DNA from: Bacteroidota bacterium
Lineage (GTDB): Bacteria > Bacteroidota > Bacteroidia > Sphingobacteriales > Sphingobacteriaceae
DNA length: 20,107 nucleotides
NCBI GenBank assembly: GCA_013286985.1
Contig: JABDEQ010000050.1
Location: 1-20,107, forward strand
Direction: 5' to 3'
The translations under genes were made by a program, and so were the position numbers. This document shows positions 7,416 to 15,893 of this stretch, piece after piece; positions within the stretch are counted from its first letter, which is position 1; the number at the start of each line of letters is the position of its first letter. Under the pieces are notes generated by a model, which was not told where the DNA came from, did not search any database, and was given only the letters and a program-made list of their open reading frames with translations.

Positions 7416-7464
7416 GACTAATGTTTAAGTTGATTGCAAAATACCTAATGTGGAGACAAACCGC

Positions 7465-7472
7465 CAAATATA
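7465..7472 (-). promoter_or_regulatory. Possible -7 box TATATTTG for the secreted propeller-like protein
   Basis: TATATTTG on the minus strand is a full match to TAnnTTTG about 50 nt before the ATG at 7415. No good -33 TTTG is seen at the usual spacing, so the call is tentative. Confidence 0.3.
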
Positions 7473-7590
7473 ATTGCAAACTTAATATAGCCTGCTGAGG
7501 TTCAGGTATAAAGAATGGCTATTGCCAAATGATTGGTTTGGGGATAAATGCACTGATTTAAAATTGCGGGGATATAAATTCGAAGAGGCT

Positions 7591-7623
7591 TTTGTCTATA
7601 ATTTATTTTATTCGCTATTTTCA
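7591..7623 (+). promoter_or_regulatory. Weak promoter candidate for the SDR gene
   Basis: TTTG (7591-7594) is followed after 21 nt by TATTTTCA (7616-7623), which differs from TAnnTTTG at the last two positions. It lies 12 nt before the preferred ATG at 7636 and supports that start over the upstream ATG at 7522. Confidence 0.25.
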
Positions 7624-7635
7624 TCCGATTTTTAT

Positions 7636-8472
7636 ATGTACGGTAATTATTTTAATAATAAAGTTGTATTAGTAACCGGTGGCGGCTCGGGAATAGGCAG
7701 GGGACTGTGCTTGCAGCTTGCCGTAGAAGGTGCAATCGTTTTTTGTACCGATATTGATTTGGCAAAAGCCACTGAAACAGCATCCATAGCAGTAAATGAT
7801 AAAGTAATTGCCCAAAAGCTTGATGTAACGATAGCTGCTGAATTTGAAAATGTTATTGCGGAAATCATAAACCAATATGGACGGCTTGATTTAATATTCA
7901 ACAACGCTGGCATTGCGGTAAGTGGCGAGATACGCGACATTAGTTTAGCACAATGGATAAAGGCTATTGATGTAAATTTTTACGGTGTACTAAACGGCTC
8001 GCAAATAGCATACCGGCAAATGTTAAAACAGGGCTCCGGGCAAATTGTAAATATAGCGTCAGCTGCGGGGTTGATTGATCACCTGGGATTGATGGCTCCT
8101 TATAGTGTTACTAAACATGCCGTAGTAAACTATACCCAAATTTTGCGGCTCGAAGCAAAAAAGCTGGGCATTAAAGCCAGTGTAGTTTGTCCGGGTTTTA
8201 TACGTACTGCTATCGGTACAAATGCTATAAACCCCAATGCCAATAAACAATGGAATAATTATGCTATTAAACTGGTTGCAAACGGCATCAGTGTTGAAAA
8301 AGCCATTGATGAAATTTTAAAAGGCGTTGCCGCAAACAAAGAGGTGATTATTTTTCCATTGCAGATTAAAATAATTTATCGCTTTACACAATTGTTTAAA
8401 GGCCTGTGCAAAATAGCAATGCAAAAGGCAGTAAAGGATTACAGGGAAAAATACCGTCTTCCCGACCAATAA
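7636..8472 (+). CDS. Classical short-chain dehydrogenase/reductase (SDR)
   Basis: The protein has 278 residues with a Rossmann fold. The cofactor loop TGGGSGIG is at 14-21. Asp39 after the second strand favours NAD(H) over NADP(H). NNAG is at 89-92, the catalytic Ser is at 142 (NIAS), and the catalytic Tyr/Lys pair is Y156-SVT-K160. After the C-terminal PGFIRT segment there is a hydrophobic, basic tail (IIYRFTQLFKGLCKIAMQ), which may associate with the membrane. An upstream in-frame ATG at 7522 would add 38 residues that resemble no SDR sequence and start upstream of the candidate promoter, so 7636 is chosen. The substrate is unknown. It converges with the lipoprotein gene at 8509, with only 36 bp and no terminator between them. 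Confidence 0.9.
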   Translation: MYGNYFNNKVVLVTGGGSGIGRGLCLQLAVEGAIVFCTDIDLAKATETASIAVNDKVIAQKLDVTIAAEFENVIAEIINQYGRLDLIFNNAGIAVSGEIRDISLAQWIKAIDVNFYGVLNGSQIAYRQMLKQGSGQIVNIASAAGLIDHLGLMAPYSVTKHAVVNYTQILRLEAKKLGIKASVVCPGFIRTAIGTNAINPNANKQWNNYAIKLVANGISVEKAIDEILKGVAANKEVIIFPLQIKIIYRFTQLFKGLCKIAMQKAVKDYREKYRLPDQ

Positions 8473-8508
8473 AATACAAACAGATAAATTTTAAATCCTA
8501 CTCAAAAT

Positions 8509-8988
8509 TCAGGGCAATATGGATGGTTTCTGCTCGAAAATATATTTTACCCTTTCCTGGTTATGCGCTGTGTCGGTACTTAAAGTAAGCGCTTTGCCTT
8601 CATAACAACTGTAAGTTATAGCAATACTATTTTGGCCTGCCGGAATAGTTTTTACCACTTCAATTGACTTTAAATCGGACGGGATTTTTGCGCCGAACCA
8701 ATGATCGTCATCCTGCTGGTTCCAGGTAACTAGGGTTAATTCTTCTCCCGATACTTTATTACTGCCAGACTGTGTTGCTTTCAGCGCTTGTTCATTTCCA
8801 TATAAAGTTGACATGGTGTGCTGCTTTTTGTTGATGAACGAGGCGATTACCTTTAATCCTTTTTGGCTGAATTTATACCATGCCGGTATGGCGGCCTTTT
8901 CGTTAAACAGGTTGGCGGTATTGGTGTTATTGTTGCAGGCTGTTAATAGCAACAATGAGGCGGCCACTATATTGATGATTGCTTTCAT
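8509..8988 (-). CDS. Small lipoprotein paired with the P460-type cytochrome
   Basis: The protein has 159 residues. A lipoprotein signal peptide (MKAIINIVAASLLLLTAC) has its lipobox Cys at 18, so the product is exported and probably anchored in a membrane. The mature part contains WYKFSQKGLKVIASFINKK, LTLVTWNQQDDDHWFGAKIP and a C-terminal strand-rich region. No heme-binding CxxCH is present and I recognise no named domain. It begins 11 nt after the stop of the cytochrome gene, so they are co-transcribed. That link suggests an accessory or partner protein for the cytochrome, or a chaperone or docking subunit (inference). Confidence 0.78.
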   Translation of the reverse strand: MKAIINIVAASLLLLTACNNNTNTANLFNEKAAIPAWYKFSQKGLKVIASFINKKQHTMSTLYGNEQALKATQSGSNKVSGEELTLVTWNQQDDDHWFGAKIPSDLKSIEVVKTIPAGQNSIAITYSCYEGKALTLSTDTAHNQERVKYIFEQKPSILP

Positions 8989-8999
8989 GATTGATGTTG

Positions 9000-9947
9000 T
9001 TATTGTTTAACGGGCTGGGTAAATACAAAGTCTTCATTTTTTAAAGGGCGATGGCAGTTAACACATTCAGTAGTAAACATTGCGTTTTTACCACCATATG
9101 GAGTCATCTTAGCCGTTTTAAACCGTGCCCATCCCCAGCCTTTGGTAGCAGCGTATTTTTGGGCATCTTTTATCATATACTCTACCTGCACAAACTCGCC
9201 GGTACGTACGTTGTCATTATTGTCCAGTAGTTGTTTCCAATCGGCTTTTGCAAATGTGGTTCCGTTTGGCCATGGGTGAATATTATTTTCTTTAATGGCC
9301 TTAACAGCAATATCGTTACCAAAAATTACCCGCATGGTGCCGTTATCAAAACGTTCGGTGGTACTTATGGCCTGCCAGTTTTTATAATCGGGTATATAAG
9401 CAACGCCGTTGGCGGCAACAGGTAAGTTGCTAGGTATAACTGAACCTTTGTGCCATTGATCAAATTGCTTTTCAGTAGCATTAATTGGGGCTGTATCGGC
9501 AGGTTTGTTTTTTACAAAGCCTGATACATAGTTTTTAAGCACCGCTAAATCGGCAGCTGATATTTTAGCCGAAGTATGTACCGATGCATAACTTGGAACA
9601 GGCATAGCGCCCTCGGCTATCTGGTTTACAATTTCCCACATTTTTGCCTGTTGGGCTGCCACGGGCATATGCTGCCAATCAGAAAAATTGAGCGCCTTGC
9701 GGCCCTCGCGTACGTGGCCGGCTACCAGCCAGTAGGCGGGTGCAATCTGATCAAACCAACGCAGGTTGGTTTCGTTGGAGTGGCAGTCATAACAGGCCCG
9801 GGTAATAATATTTTTAATCTCGTTAGGCGCCTGCAAATCGGCATTAACCGGAGGGTTGTTTATAGCAGGATGTATAAATTGGATGCCTGCTAAAACGACA
9901 AGCAAAACAATAACTGTTGTGAGTATCCTTTTTTTCGAAATGTTCAT
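9000..9947 (-). CDS. Haem_bd - cytochrome P460 fusion, membrane-anchored di-heme protein
   Basis: The protein has 315 residues. Residues 8-24 form an N-terminal membrane anchor (ILTTVIVLLVVLAGIQF). The first half is a Haem_bd-type domain: C52-YD-C55-H56 followed by WFDQIAPAYWLVAGHVREGR, and MPVPSY near 115-120. The second half is a cytochrome P460 domain: MRVIFGNDIAVKAIKE (205-220), HPWPNGTTFAKADW (224-237), and the c-type heme site C295-VN-C298-H299 near the C-terminus. P460 proteins carry a heme that can be cross-linked to a Lys, and some oxidise hydroxylamine or bind NO. Lys234 is a visible candidate, but cross-linking cannot be read from sequence. An in-frame ATG at 9968 lies over the -7 box, so 9947 is preferred. 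It is the first gene of a two-gene operon. Confidence 0.88.
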   Translation of the reverse strand: MNISKKRILTTVIVLLVVLAGIQFIHPAINNPPVNADLQAPNEIKNIITRACYDCHSNETNLRWFDQIAPAYWLVAGHVREGRKALNFSDWQHMPVAAQQAKMWEIVNQIAEGAMPVPSYASVHTSAKISAADLAVLKNYVSGFVKNKPADTAPINATEKQFDQWHKGSVIPSNLPVAANGVAYIPDYKNWQAISTTERFDNGTMRVIFGNDIAVKAIKENNIHPWPNGTTFAKADWKQLLDNNDNVRTGEFVQVEYMIKDAQKYAATKGWGWARFKTAKMTPYGGKNAMFTTECVNCHRPLKNEDFVFTQPVKQ

Positions 9948-9965
9948 TGGCTTTAGTTTGTATAT

Positions 9966-9973
9966 CAAATATA
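9966..9973 (-). promoter_or_regulatory. -7 box TATATTTG of the cytochrome operon
   Basis: A full match to TAnnTTTG on the minus strand, 18 nt before the ATG at 9947. No good -33 element is seen, so this is a moderate call. Confidence 0.4.
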
Positions 9974-10126
9974 CCCAAAGCCAGCATGGTAAACCACCAT
10001 AAAAAAGGTGAGTTAGGCAAATTAGCCGTTGAATCAGGCAATTGATTGGTTATTGTTTAGGCGTCGCAATATTAGCACGGAGATTTTTTACTATTATTGT
10101 TATTGAATTATAAACCAAATTATTAC

Positions 10127-10579
10127 ATGAAATCAATTGTTCTCACCACAACATTAGTAATTGCTTGTTTACTTTCGGCCTGCGAGTATAAGGCCAAACC
10201 TGATAGCCCCATTGCCGGAACCTGGCAATTGCTAACCCATACCGAAATCACAAAGGGTGTAAGCGCCGTTACCGATTATACCAAAAATCTGCGCATGATA
10301 AAGATCATTAACCAAACCCATTTTGCATTTTTGGTGCATAGTGTAAATACGGCGAAAGATTCATCCAATAATTTTGATGCAGGAGGAGGTTCCTATACTT
10401 TATACGGGGATAAATACACCGAACACCTGGATTATTATAAAGACAAAAACTGGGAAGGCAAATCGTTTGATTTTACCATTAGACTTAAAGGTGATACCCT
10501 TATTCAAAAAGGATTGGAGAAAGTTGAAAAGGAAAATATCGACAGAGTGATTATCGAGAAATACGTGCGGGTGCAATAA
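10127..10579 (+). CDS. DUF4488-like lipoprotein (lipocalin-like fold)
   Basis: The protein has 150 residues. A lipoprotein signal (MKSIVLTTTLVIACLLSAC) has its lipobox Cys at 19. The mature domain begins with IAGTWQLL, the first strand typical of lipocalin-like proteins, and contains IINQTHFAFLVH and the characteristic AGGGSYTLYGDKYTEHLDYY, followed by GKSFDFTIRLKGDTLIQKG. This order matches DUF4488-type proteins of Bacteroidota. They probably bind a small hydrophobic ligand, but the ligand is not known. An ATG at 10097 would add ten residues before the signal peptide, so the ATG at 10127 is preferred. It converges with the Spy-like gene and shares a terminator with it. Confidence 0.82.
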   Translation: MKSIVLTTTLVIACLLSACEYKAKPDSPIAGTWQLLTHTEITKGVSAVTDYTKNLRMIKIINQTHFAFLVHSVNTAKDSSNNFDAGGGSYTLYGDKYTEHLDYYKDKNWEGKSFDFTIRLKGDTLIQKGLEKVEKENIDRVIIEKYVRVQ

Positions 10580-10597
10580 AATTACATCATCATAGGC

Positions 10598-10639
10598 TAA
10601 AAAGAAAAGAGCGGTTATTTAACCGCTCTTTTCTTTTTA
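10598..10639. terminator. Bidirectional intrinsic terminator
   Basis: A 19-bp perfect stem (10598-10616 with 10621-10639) has a 4-nt loop. The stem base is A-rich on the left and T-rich on the right, so each strand has a GC core (GAGCGGTT/AACCGCTC) followed by a T-run. It lies between the convergent genes ending at 10579 and 10657. Confidence 0.9.
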
Positions 10640-10656
10640 AACATTTTTCTGTTAGG

Positions 10657-11040
10657 TTATTTAGCTGCTGCTGAGCTCCAGCCGTCACTCCAGCCGCCGT
10701 TTAGCGTTGAGTTTTTGGAGTCGGTTACAAGCTTGTCATATTTCGTAGCCTGATCGGGCGTTAATATTGCCTTTATTTTTTTTATGGTTGATGTTCTGAG
10801 CGGTCCAACGTCAGCTAACATTTTGTCAGTATTTCCATTGTCTTTGGTTTTGATTTTCGCAAACTTATCCGCCGATTCCTGATAAATGGTCGATACTTTA
10901 GCGGTTTGTGCATCAGTCAGCTTTAATTGTTTTTGTAATCCTTTAGCTTTTTGAACAGGATCACTTGTAGAAGTAGTTTGCGCGTGGCCTGCTACTGCTA
11001 TTCCGATCACTAAGGAGCATATTAACAAAATTCGTTTCAT
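10657..11040 (-). CDS. Secreted Spy/LTxxQ-like protein
   Basis: The protein has 127 residues. Residues 1-20 form a signal peptide (MKRILLICSLVIGIAVAGHA). The mature protein is helical and charged, with two LTxxQ-like motifs: LTDAQTAKVSTIY (about 41-53) and LTPDQATKYDKL (about 93-104). This pattern is shared with the CpxP/Spy family of periplasmic proteins that act as chaperones or stress-response modulators, and many uncharacterised Bacteroidota proteins have it. The C-terminus is Gly/Trp/Ser-rich (NGGWSDGWSS). No metal-binding cluster is visible. It ends at the shared terminator. Confidence 0.8.
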   Translation of the reverse strand: MKRILLICSLVIGIAVAGHAQTTSTSDPVQKAKGLQKQLKLTDAQTAKVSTIYQESADKFAKIKTKDNGNTDKMLADVGPLRTSTIKKIKAILTPDQATKYDKLVTDSKNSTLNGGWSDGWSSAAAK

Positions 11041-11152
11041 TTTTTTGTGGTTTAATGGTTATAGACATTATAAATGTAGCATATTATTTTAACAATAAAA
11101 ACTGATGATTGTTTCTTTATCTTATTTTCATTCAATGTGTTGATTCCCTATT

Positions 11153-13396
11153 TTAGTTTGACGCTGTAACCATCGGCATGCCCATAGATGACTGAGCCTT
11201 GTGTTTAAAGATTAGTTTTTTCAGGTGTATAACTTCCGGTTTATTATCACCCTCGGTTATTTGTAAAAACTGATTGGGCACAACATTTTTGAAGTGTTGA
11301 ATCGTATTGCTACCGGCCCATCTGATCTCGATATCATCAATCAATTTTGCCTGGCCTATTCCCAGTTCTTGTCGCAATGGCGATGAGCCAAAACTGCCGC
11401 CCGAGTTTACATCTTTATAAACACTGCGTTTAACACCATTTTCGGTAAAGCTTACCTTAATGCGGCTGCCAATTGCCGCCCTGTTGGCTTTTACTCCCTG
11501 AAGCTTTAAGCTGATAAAGTTGTTGTTGCTTTGGCCAGGGTTAACGTATAGCGAGCTGGTGTATGAATCACCTCTGAATGCACCACCCATTTCAATAAAA
11601 ATATCCTGATTGCCATCATTTCTGAAATCGGCAAAGGCTACACCATGCCCTTTTTGCAAATTGCCCGCGCGCGATGATATGGTAACATCGGCAAATGTTT
11701 TGCCGCCCATGTTTTTAAACAGCTTATTAGGTATGAGTGATCTGAAATCGGGATTGCCTGTTCCAAAATACATATCCAGGTAGCCGTCATTATCAATATC
11801 GCCAAAATTGGCGCCCATACTATAAACCACCTTGTCGAGTCCTGTTTCTTTGGTTACATCGGTAAAAGTGCCATCGTGATTGTTGCGGTAAAGGTAAATA
11901 TTGCCGGCACCATCAATTGGCTTTCCAATGGCTTTAGCAGCGGCATAGTATCCTAAGCTGTTAATTCTGTAATCGTAATCACTCACCATAATGTCGGGCC
12001 AGCCATCATTATTATAATCATAAAACCAGGTGGCAAAGGTGCCGCGCTTATTTTTAGCAATTCCCGATTGTTCAGTAACATCTTCAAAATCAACATTCAC
12101 TCCCGGTTTGCCCAGGTTTTTTAATAAATGCTTCTTACCATCAAGGGTTGATATAAATATATCGGGCCAGCCATCGTTATTAAAATCGGCCGATGCCACC
12201 CCTTTTACAAATGATGTGATATTACAGTGAGCACTTTCGGCCACGTTGGTAAAAGTGCCATCATGATTATTAATATAAAGCATACAAGTATGCACTCCGC
12301 TAGTGTCTGACCCGCCGGTGTTTTCGGCACCAATAAATACATCGAGCCAGCCATCATTATTAAAATCGGCCCATACTGCCGTTTGGGTAGGATGATAAAA
12401 GAGTAAGCCGCTGGGTATGGTTACGTCGGTAAAAGTACCGTCGCCATTATTCCTCAGCAGCGAGCTGGGCTGGTTACCAAACCCCTGCTGGTTCCAGGCG
12501 CCCCGCAATACAAATATGTCGGTATTGCCATCGTTGTTGTAATCGGTTTGTTGAATATTCAGGCCACCGGTAATACCCTTTAGTCCGCTGTGTTCCGTCA
12601 TGTCGCTGAAGGTGCCGTCTTTATTATTTTGAAAATAGTGCATGGCATCATCCAATCCCCAGCCGGAGGTCACAATATCCAGGTAACCATCATTATTAAA
12701 ATCATCCACAATTACGCCTCCGGCCCGGCCATTGATATTTAAGCCTAAATCGGCAGCCATATCATTAAATGGTTTCACCTTAAAGGCCGTGTCTGCATCC
12801 AGGCCGGGAATTAAGTACTCTTTGGGCACATCTTTGGGATAACCACCTAAAGTCATAAATGCAATGTTTAGGAGCCAGCGCGAGCTCAGATCGTCCGGAT
12901 GGCTTTTTAAAACCGATTCATAAGTTTCAATAGCCTTTGTTGAACCTGTTTTGAGCAGGTGCACGCCACCATCTTTTATTGGAAAGATGCACGATTCCCC
13001 ATTATGGTTCAGCATGCAATTGCTGCGCTCGCCCAAACGCATATAAGCCAGGCCAATATCTGGCATCATAGCATCAACCGACATTAAATCTGTTCGTTTA
13101 ATAAGGCTTTCGTAAATCTTAACCGCTTCTTGTTCACGGCCCACTTTGAGTAAAAGTGCAGCTTTGGCGGTAAGCACGCTGGTGTTATTGCTGTTGCCGG
13201 GAATTTTTGTAAGAAATGAATCGCACTGAATAACTTTTGCTTCCGGATTAAATGGATTTAATGGGCTGTTATTTCTTTTATTCAATCGCGCAAGTATTTC
13301 TATCATTTGCTGGTGCGATGAGTTTTGGCAGGAGACGGTTATCGCCATCCACGTAAACAAAACAATGGCACCCGGGATTTTTTTTATGTTTATCAT
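11153..13396 (-). CDS. TPR - VCBS/FG-GAP - ASPIC/UnbV lipoprotein (CRTAC1-like), copy 1
   Basis: The protein has 747 residues. The lipobox Cys is at 23 (MAITVSC), so it is an exported lipoprotein. Residues about 70-185 are helical and TPR-like (ALLLKVGREQEAVKIYESL, TKAIETYESVLKSHPDD) and include the conserved NCMLNHNGESCIFPIKDGG with Cys127 and Cys136. Seven Ca2+-loop motifs of the DxNxDGxxD type follow at 231-240, 284-293, 343-352, 403-412, 459-468, 532-541 and 589-598, the mark of a VCBS/FG-GAP beta-propeller. An ASPIC/UnbV domain is at about 637-713 (NRAAIGSRIKV, GGSFGSSPLRQELGIGQ, IRWAGS). It probably binds a cell-surface partner or polysaccharide; the ligand is unknown. It lies 73 nt after its paralog at 13470-15704, likely from tandem duplication. 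Confidence 0.88.
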   Translation of the reverse strand: MINIKKIPGAIVLFTWMAITVSCQNSSHQQMIEILARLNKRNNSPLNPFNPEAKVIQCDSFLTKIPGNSNNTSVLTAKAALLLKVGREQEAVKIYESLIKRTDLMSVDAMMPDIGLAYMRLGERSNCMLNHNGESCIFPIKDGGVHLLKTGSTKAIETYESVLKSHPDDLSSRWLLNIAFMTLGGYPKDVPKEYLIPGLDADTAFKVKPFNDMAADLGLNINGRAGGVIVDDFNNDGYLDIVTSGWGLDDAMHYFQNNKDGTFSDMTEHSGLKGITGGLNIQQTDYNNDGNTDIFVLRGAWNQQGFGNQPSSLLRNNGDGTFTDVTIPSGLLFYHPTQTAVWADFNNDGWLDVFIGAENTGGSDTSGVHTCMLYINNHDGTFTNVAESAHCNITSFVKGVASADFNNDGWPDIFISTLDGKKHLLKNLGKPGVNVDFEDVTEQSGIAKNKRGTFATWFYDYNNDGWPDIMVSDYDYRINSLGYYAAAKAIGKPIDGAGNIYLYRNNHDGTFTDVTKETGLDKVVYSMGANFGDIDNDGYLDMYFGTGNPDFRSLIPNKLFKNMGGKTFADVTISSRAGNLQKGHGVAFADFRNDGNQDIFIEMGGAFRGDSYTSSLYVNPGQSNNNFISLKLQGVKANRAAIGSRIKVSFTENGVKRSVYKDVNSGGSFGSSPLRQELGIGQAKLIDDIEIRWAGSNTIQHFKNVVPNQFLQITEGDNKPEVIHLKKLIFKHKAQSSMGMPMVTASN

Positions 13397-13469
13397 ACAT
13401 CAATTTCTTTTTATCCGGATGCCTCGCATTTTTAGCTGTTTACAACAAACCGGAGTGTTTTTAATTATT

Positions 13470-15704
13470 TTATTTTAAAGCCGTAACCATTGGCATACAC
13501 ATCGGCCCCTGTGCTTTGTGTTTAAAGGTTAGTTTTTTCAGATGGATGATTTCGGCAGTATTATTACCCTCAGTTATATATAAGAACTGATTAGGTGCAA
13601 CATTTTTAAAATGTTGGGTGGTATTGCTGCCCGCCCACCTGATCTCGATATCATCAATCATTTTTGCCTGCCCTATTCCCAGTTCCTGCCGCAATGGAGA
13701 TGAGCCGAAACTGCCGCCGGAGTTTACATCTTTATAAACACTGCGCTTAACGCCGTTCTCGGTAAAGCTTACCTTAATGCTACTGCCAATGGCGGCCCTG
13801 TTGGCTTTTACTCCTTCAAGCTTTAGGCTGATAAAATTGTTATTGCTTTGGCCCGGGTTAACGTAAAGCGAACTGGTATATGAATCGCCAACATAGGCAC
13901 CGCCCATTTCAATGAAAATATCCTGATTGCCGGTGTTTCTTAAATCGGCGAGGGCCACACCGTGTCCTTTTTGTAAATTGCCCGTACGCGAGGAGGTGGT
14001 AACATCCGCAAATTTTTTACCATCAATGTTTTTAAATAGCTTGTTAGGAACCAGCGATTTAAAATCGGGGTTACCGGTACCGAAATACATATCGGGATAG
14101 CCATCATTATCAATATCGCCAAAATTGCCGCCCATGCTGTACACCACTTTATTGAGCCCGGTTTCTTTGGTTACATCGGTAAAAGTGCCATCGTGATTGT
14201 TTCGGTAAAGGTAAACGTTGCCGGCATTGGGCTCGGGTTTGCCCATGCCTTCTGCTCCGGCATAATAAGCCAGGCTTTTGTTGAAATGATAGTCACTTAC
14301 TAAAATATCGGGCCAGCCATCGTTGTTATAATCAAAAAACCAGGTTGTAAAGGTGCCCCTGGTATTTTTATCAATTCCTGATTTGGCGGTTACATCTTCA
14401 AAATCAACCCCCATCCCTGATTTGCCTTTGTTTTTTAACAAATACTTTTTGCCGTTAAAGGTTGAGATAAATATATCGGGCCATCCATCGTGATTATAAT
14501 CGGCTGCCGTTACGCCTTTTACATACGACTTGATATCGCAGTGAGCCTTGTGCGCAACTTCGGTAAAGGTGCCGTCGTGGTTGTTAAGATACAGCATGCA
14601 GGTATGCTCTCCGTCTATATCCATCCGGCCTGAATTTTCGGTGCCTATAAATACGTCCAGCCACCCATCATTATTAAAATCGGCCCAAACAGCTGCCTGG
14701 GTGGGATGCAGGAACAATAACCCGCTCTGTATGGTGACATCGGTAAACGTGCCATCGCCATTATTGCGCAGCAACGAACTTGGCTGATTGCCGAATCCCA
14801 TTGTGTTCCAGGCGCCCCGTAAAACAAAAATGTCCATATTGCCATCGTTGTTATAATCTGTTTGCTGGATATTTAGTCCACCGGTAATGCCCTTAAGTCC
14901 GCTTTGTTCGGTTAAATCGCTAAAGGTTCCGTCTTTATTATTCTGAAAGTAATGCATCGGGTCGCCCAGGCCCCAGCCCGAGGTAATAATATCCAGGTAG
15001 CCATCGTTATTAAAATCATCAATAATTACACCGCCGGCTTTGCCATTGATGTTAAGGCCCAAATCGGCAGCCATATCTGTAAAAGGTTTTACCTTAAAAG
15101 CGGTGTCGGCATCTAAACCCGGTATTAAAAATTGTTTGGGTACATCTTTGGGGTAACCGCCCAGCGTCATAAAGGCAATATTGAGCAGCCATTTAGATTC
15201 CAGGTCATCCGGATGATTGGTTAATATGGTTTCGTAGGTTTCAATGGCTTTGGTTGACCCTGTTTTTTGCAGATGTATACCGCCGTCCTTGATTGGGAAA
15301 ATACACGAAGAACCATTATGGTTGAGCATACAATTGGTACGTTCACCCAGGCGCATATAGGCTATCCCAACGTCAGGCATCATGGCATCCAGGCTCATAA
15401 AGTCTGTTTTCTTTATCAGTTCCCGGTAGGTTTTAACAGATTGCTCCTCCTGGCCCACCTTTAATGCAAGTGAGGCCTTTAGGCTCAATAGCCTCATATT
15501 ATGTTCATTGCCTGGTATTTTAAGCAGTGAATCGCAATGTGCCATTTTGCTTTCGGGGCTAAACGGATTTGAAAAACTGTTATTCCTTTTATTTAACTCA
15601 GCAAGTAGGTCAACCATTTGCTGGTGCGACGATTTTTGGCAGGAGTATATCGTTAAAAATCCAAAGAGGACCACGGTCGCCCTTGTAATTTTTCTTCTGT
15701 TCAT
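13470..15704 (-). CDS. TPR - VCBS/FG-GAP - ASPIC/UnbV lipoprotein (CRTAC1-like), copy 2
   Basis: The protein has 744 residues and the same domain order as its downstream neighbour. The lipobox is LTIYSC (Cys22), followed by a TPR-like region with the same NCMLNHNGSSCIFPIKDGG motif and six good Ca2+-loop motifs. The seventh is degenerate (ADLRNTGNQD instead of DxxNDGxxD). The ASPIC/UnbV C-terminal domain is nearly identical to copy 1. Differences are concentrated in the N-terminal 100 residues and around 355-400 and 470-500, while the last third is highly conserved. Gene conversion or purifying selection could explain this. It is transcribed before copy 1, probably in one operon. No clear promoter is seen in the 189 bp upstream. 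Confidence 0.88.
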   Translation of the reverse strand: MNRRKITRATVVLFGFLTIYSCQKSSHQQMVDLLAELNKRNNSFSNPFSPESKMAHCDSLLKIPGNEHNMRLLSLKASLALKVGQEEQSVKTYRELIKKTDFMSLDAMMPDVGIAYMRLGERTNCMLNHNGSSCIFPIKDGGIHLQKTGSTKAIETYETILTNHPDDLESKWLLNIAFMTLGGYPKDVPKQFLIPGLDADTAFKVKPFTDMAADLGLNINGKAGGVIIDDFNNDGYLDIITSGWGLGDPMHYFQNNKDGTFSDLTEQSGLKGITGGLNIQQTDYNNDGNMDIFVLRGAWNTMGFGNQPSSLLRNNGDGTFTDVTIQSGLLFLHPTQAAVWADFNNDGWLDVFIGTENSGRMDIDGEHTCMLYLNNHDGTFTEVAHKAHCDIKSYVKGVTAADYNHDGWPDIFISTFNGKKYLLKNKGKSGMGVDFEDVTAKSGIDKNTRGTFTTWFFDYNNDGWPDILVSDYHFNKSLAYYAGAEGMGKPEPNAGNVYLYRNNHDGTFTDVTKETGLNKVVYSMGGNFGDIDNDGYPDMYFGTGNPDFKSLVPNKLFKNIDGKKFADVTTSSRTGNLQKGHGVALADLRNTGNQDIFIEMGGAYVGDSYTSSLYVNPGQSNNNFISLKLEGVKANRAAIGSSIKVSFTENGVKRSVYKDVNSGGSFGSSPLRQELGIGQAKMIDDIEIRWAGSNTTQHFKNVAPNQFLYITEGNNTAEIIHLKKLTFKHKAQGPMCMPMVTALK

Positions 15705-15893
15705 TGTTATAAATTTTTTAATCCGGCTTCTCTTGAAAGTACCGGTATTACATTTTTTAAATAGATTGCGAATTATAAAGAGATATGGGTTTAGTTAAAT
15801 TAAATAGCGGATAGCCTGATGTCTTCCGCCTGGTAATTGTTTTTGACAACTAATAGCCGACAACATCCGTACGTTTACGCAGGAAAATTTAAT

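Noticed and set aside
7522..7635. Longer N-terminus for the SDR protein (ATG at 7522)
   Set aside because: The 38 extra residues do not resemble SDR proteins, which start just before the first beta strand, and they lie over a candidate promoter.
9576..9893. Open frame of 105 codons on the + strand opposite the Haem_bd-P460 gene
   Set aside because: It is antisense to a gene with clear heme motifs and has no protein features of its own.
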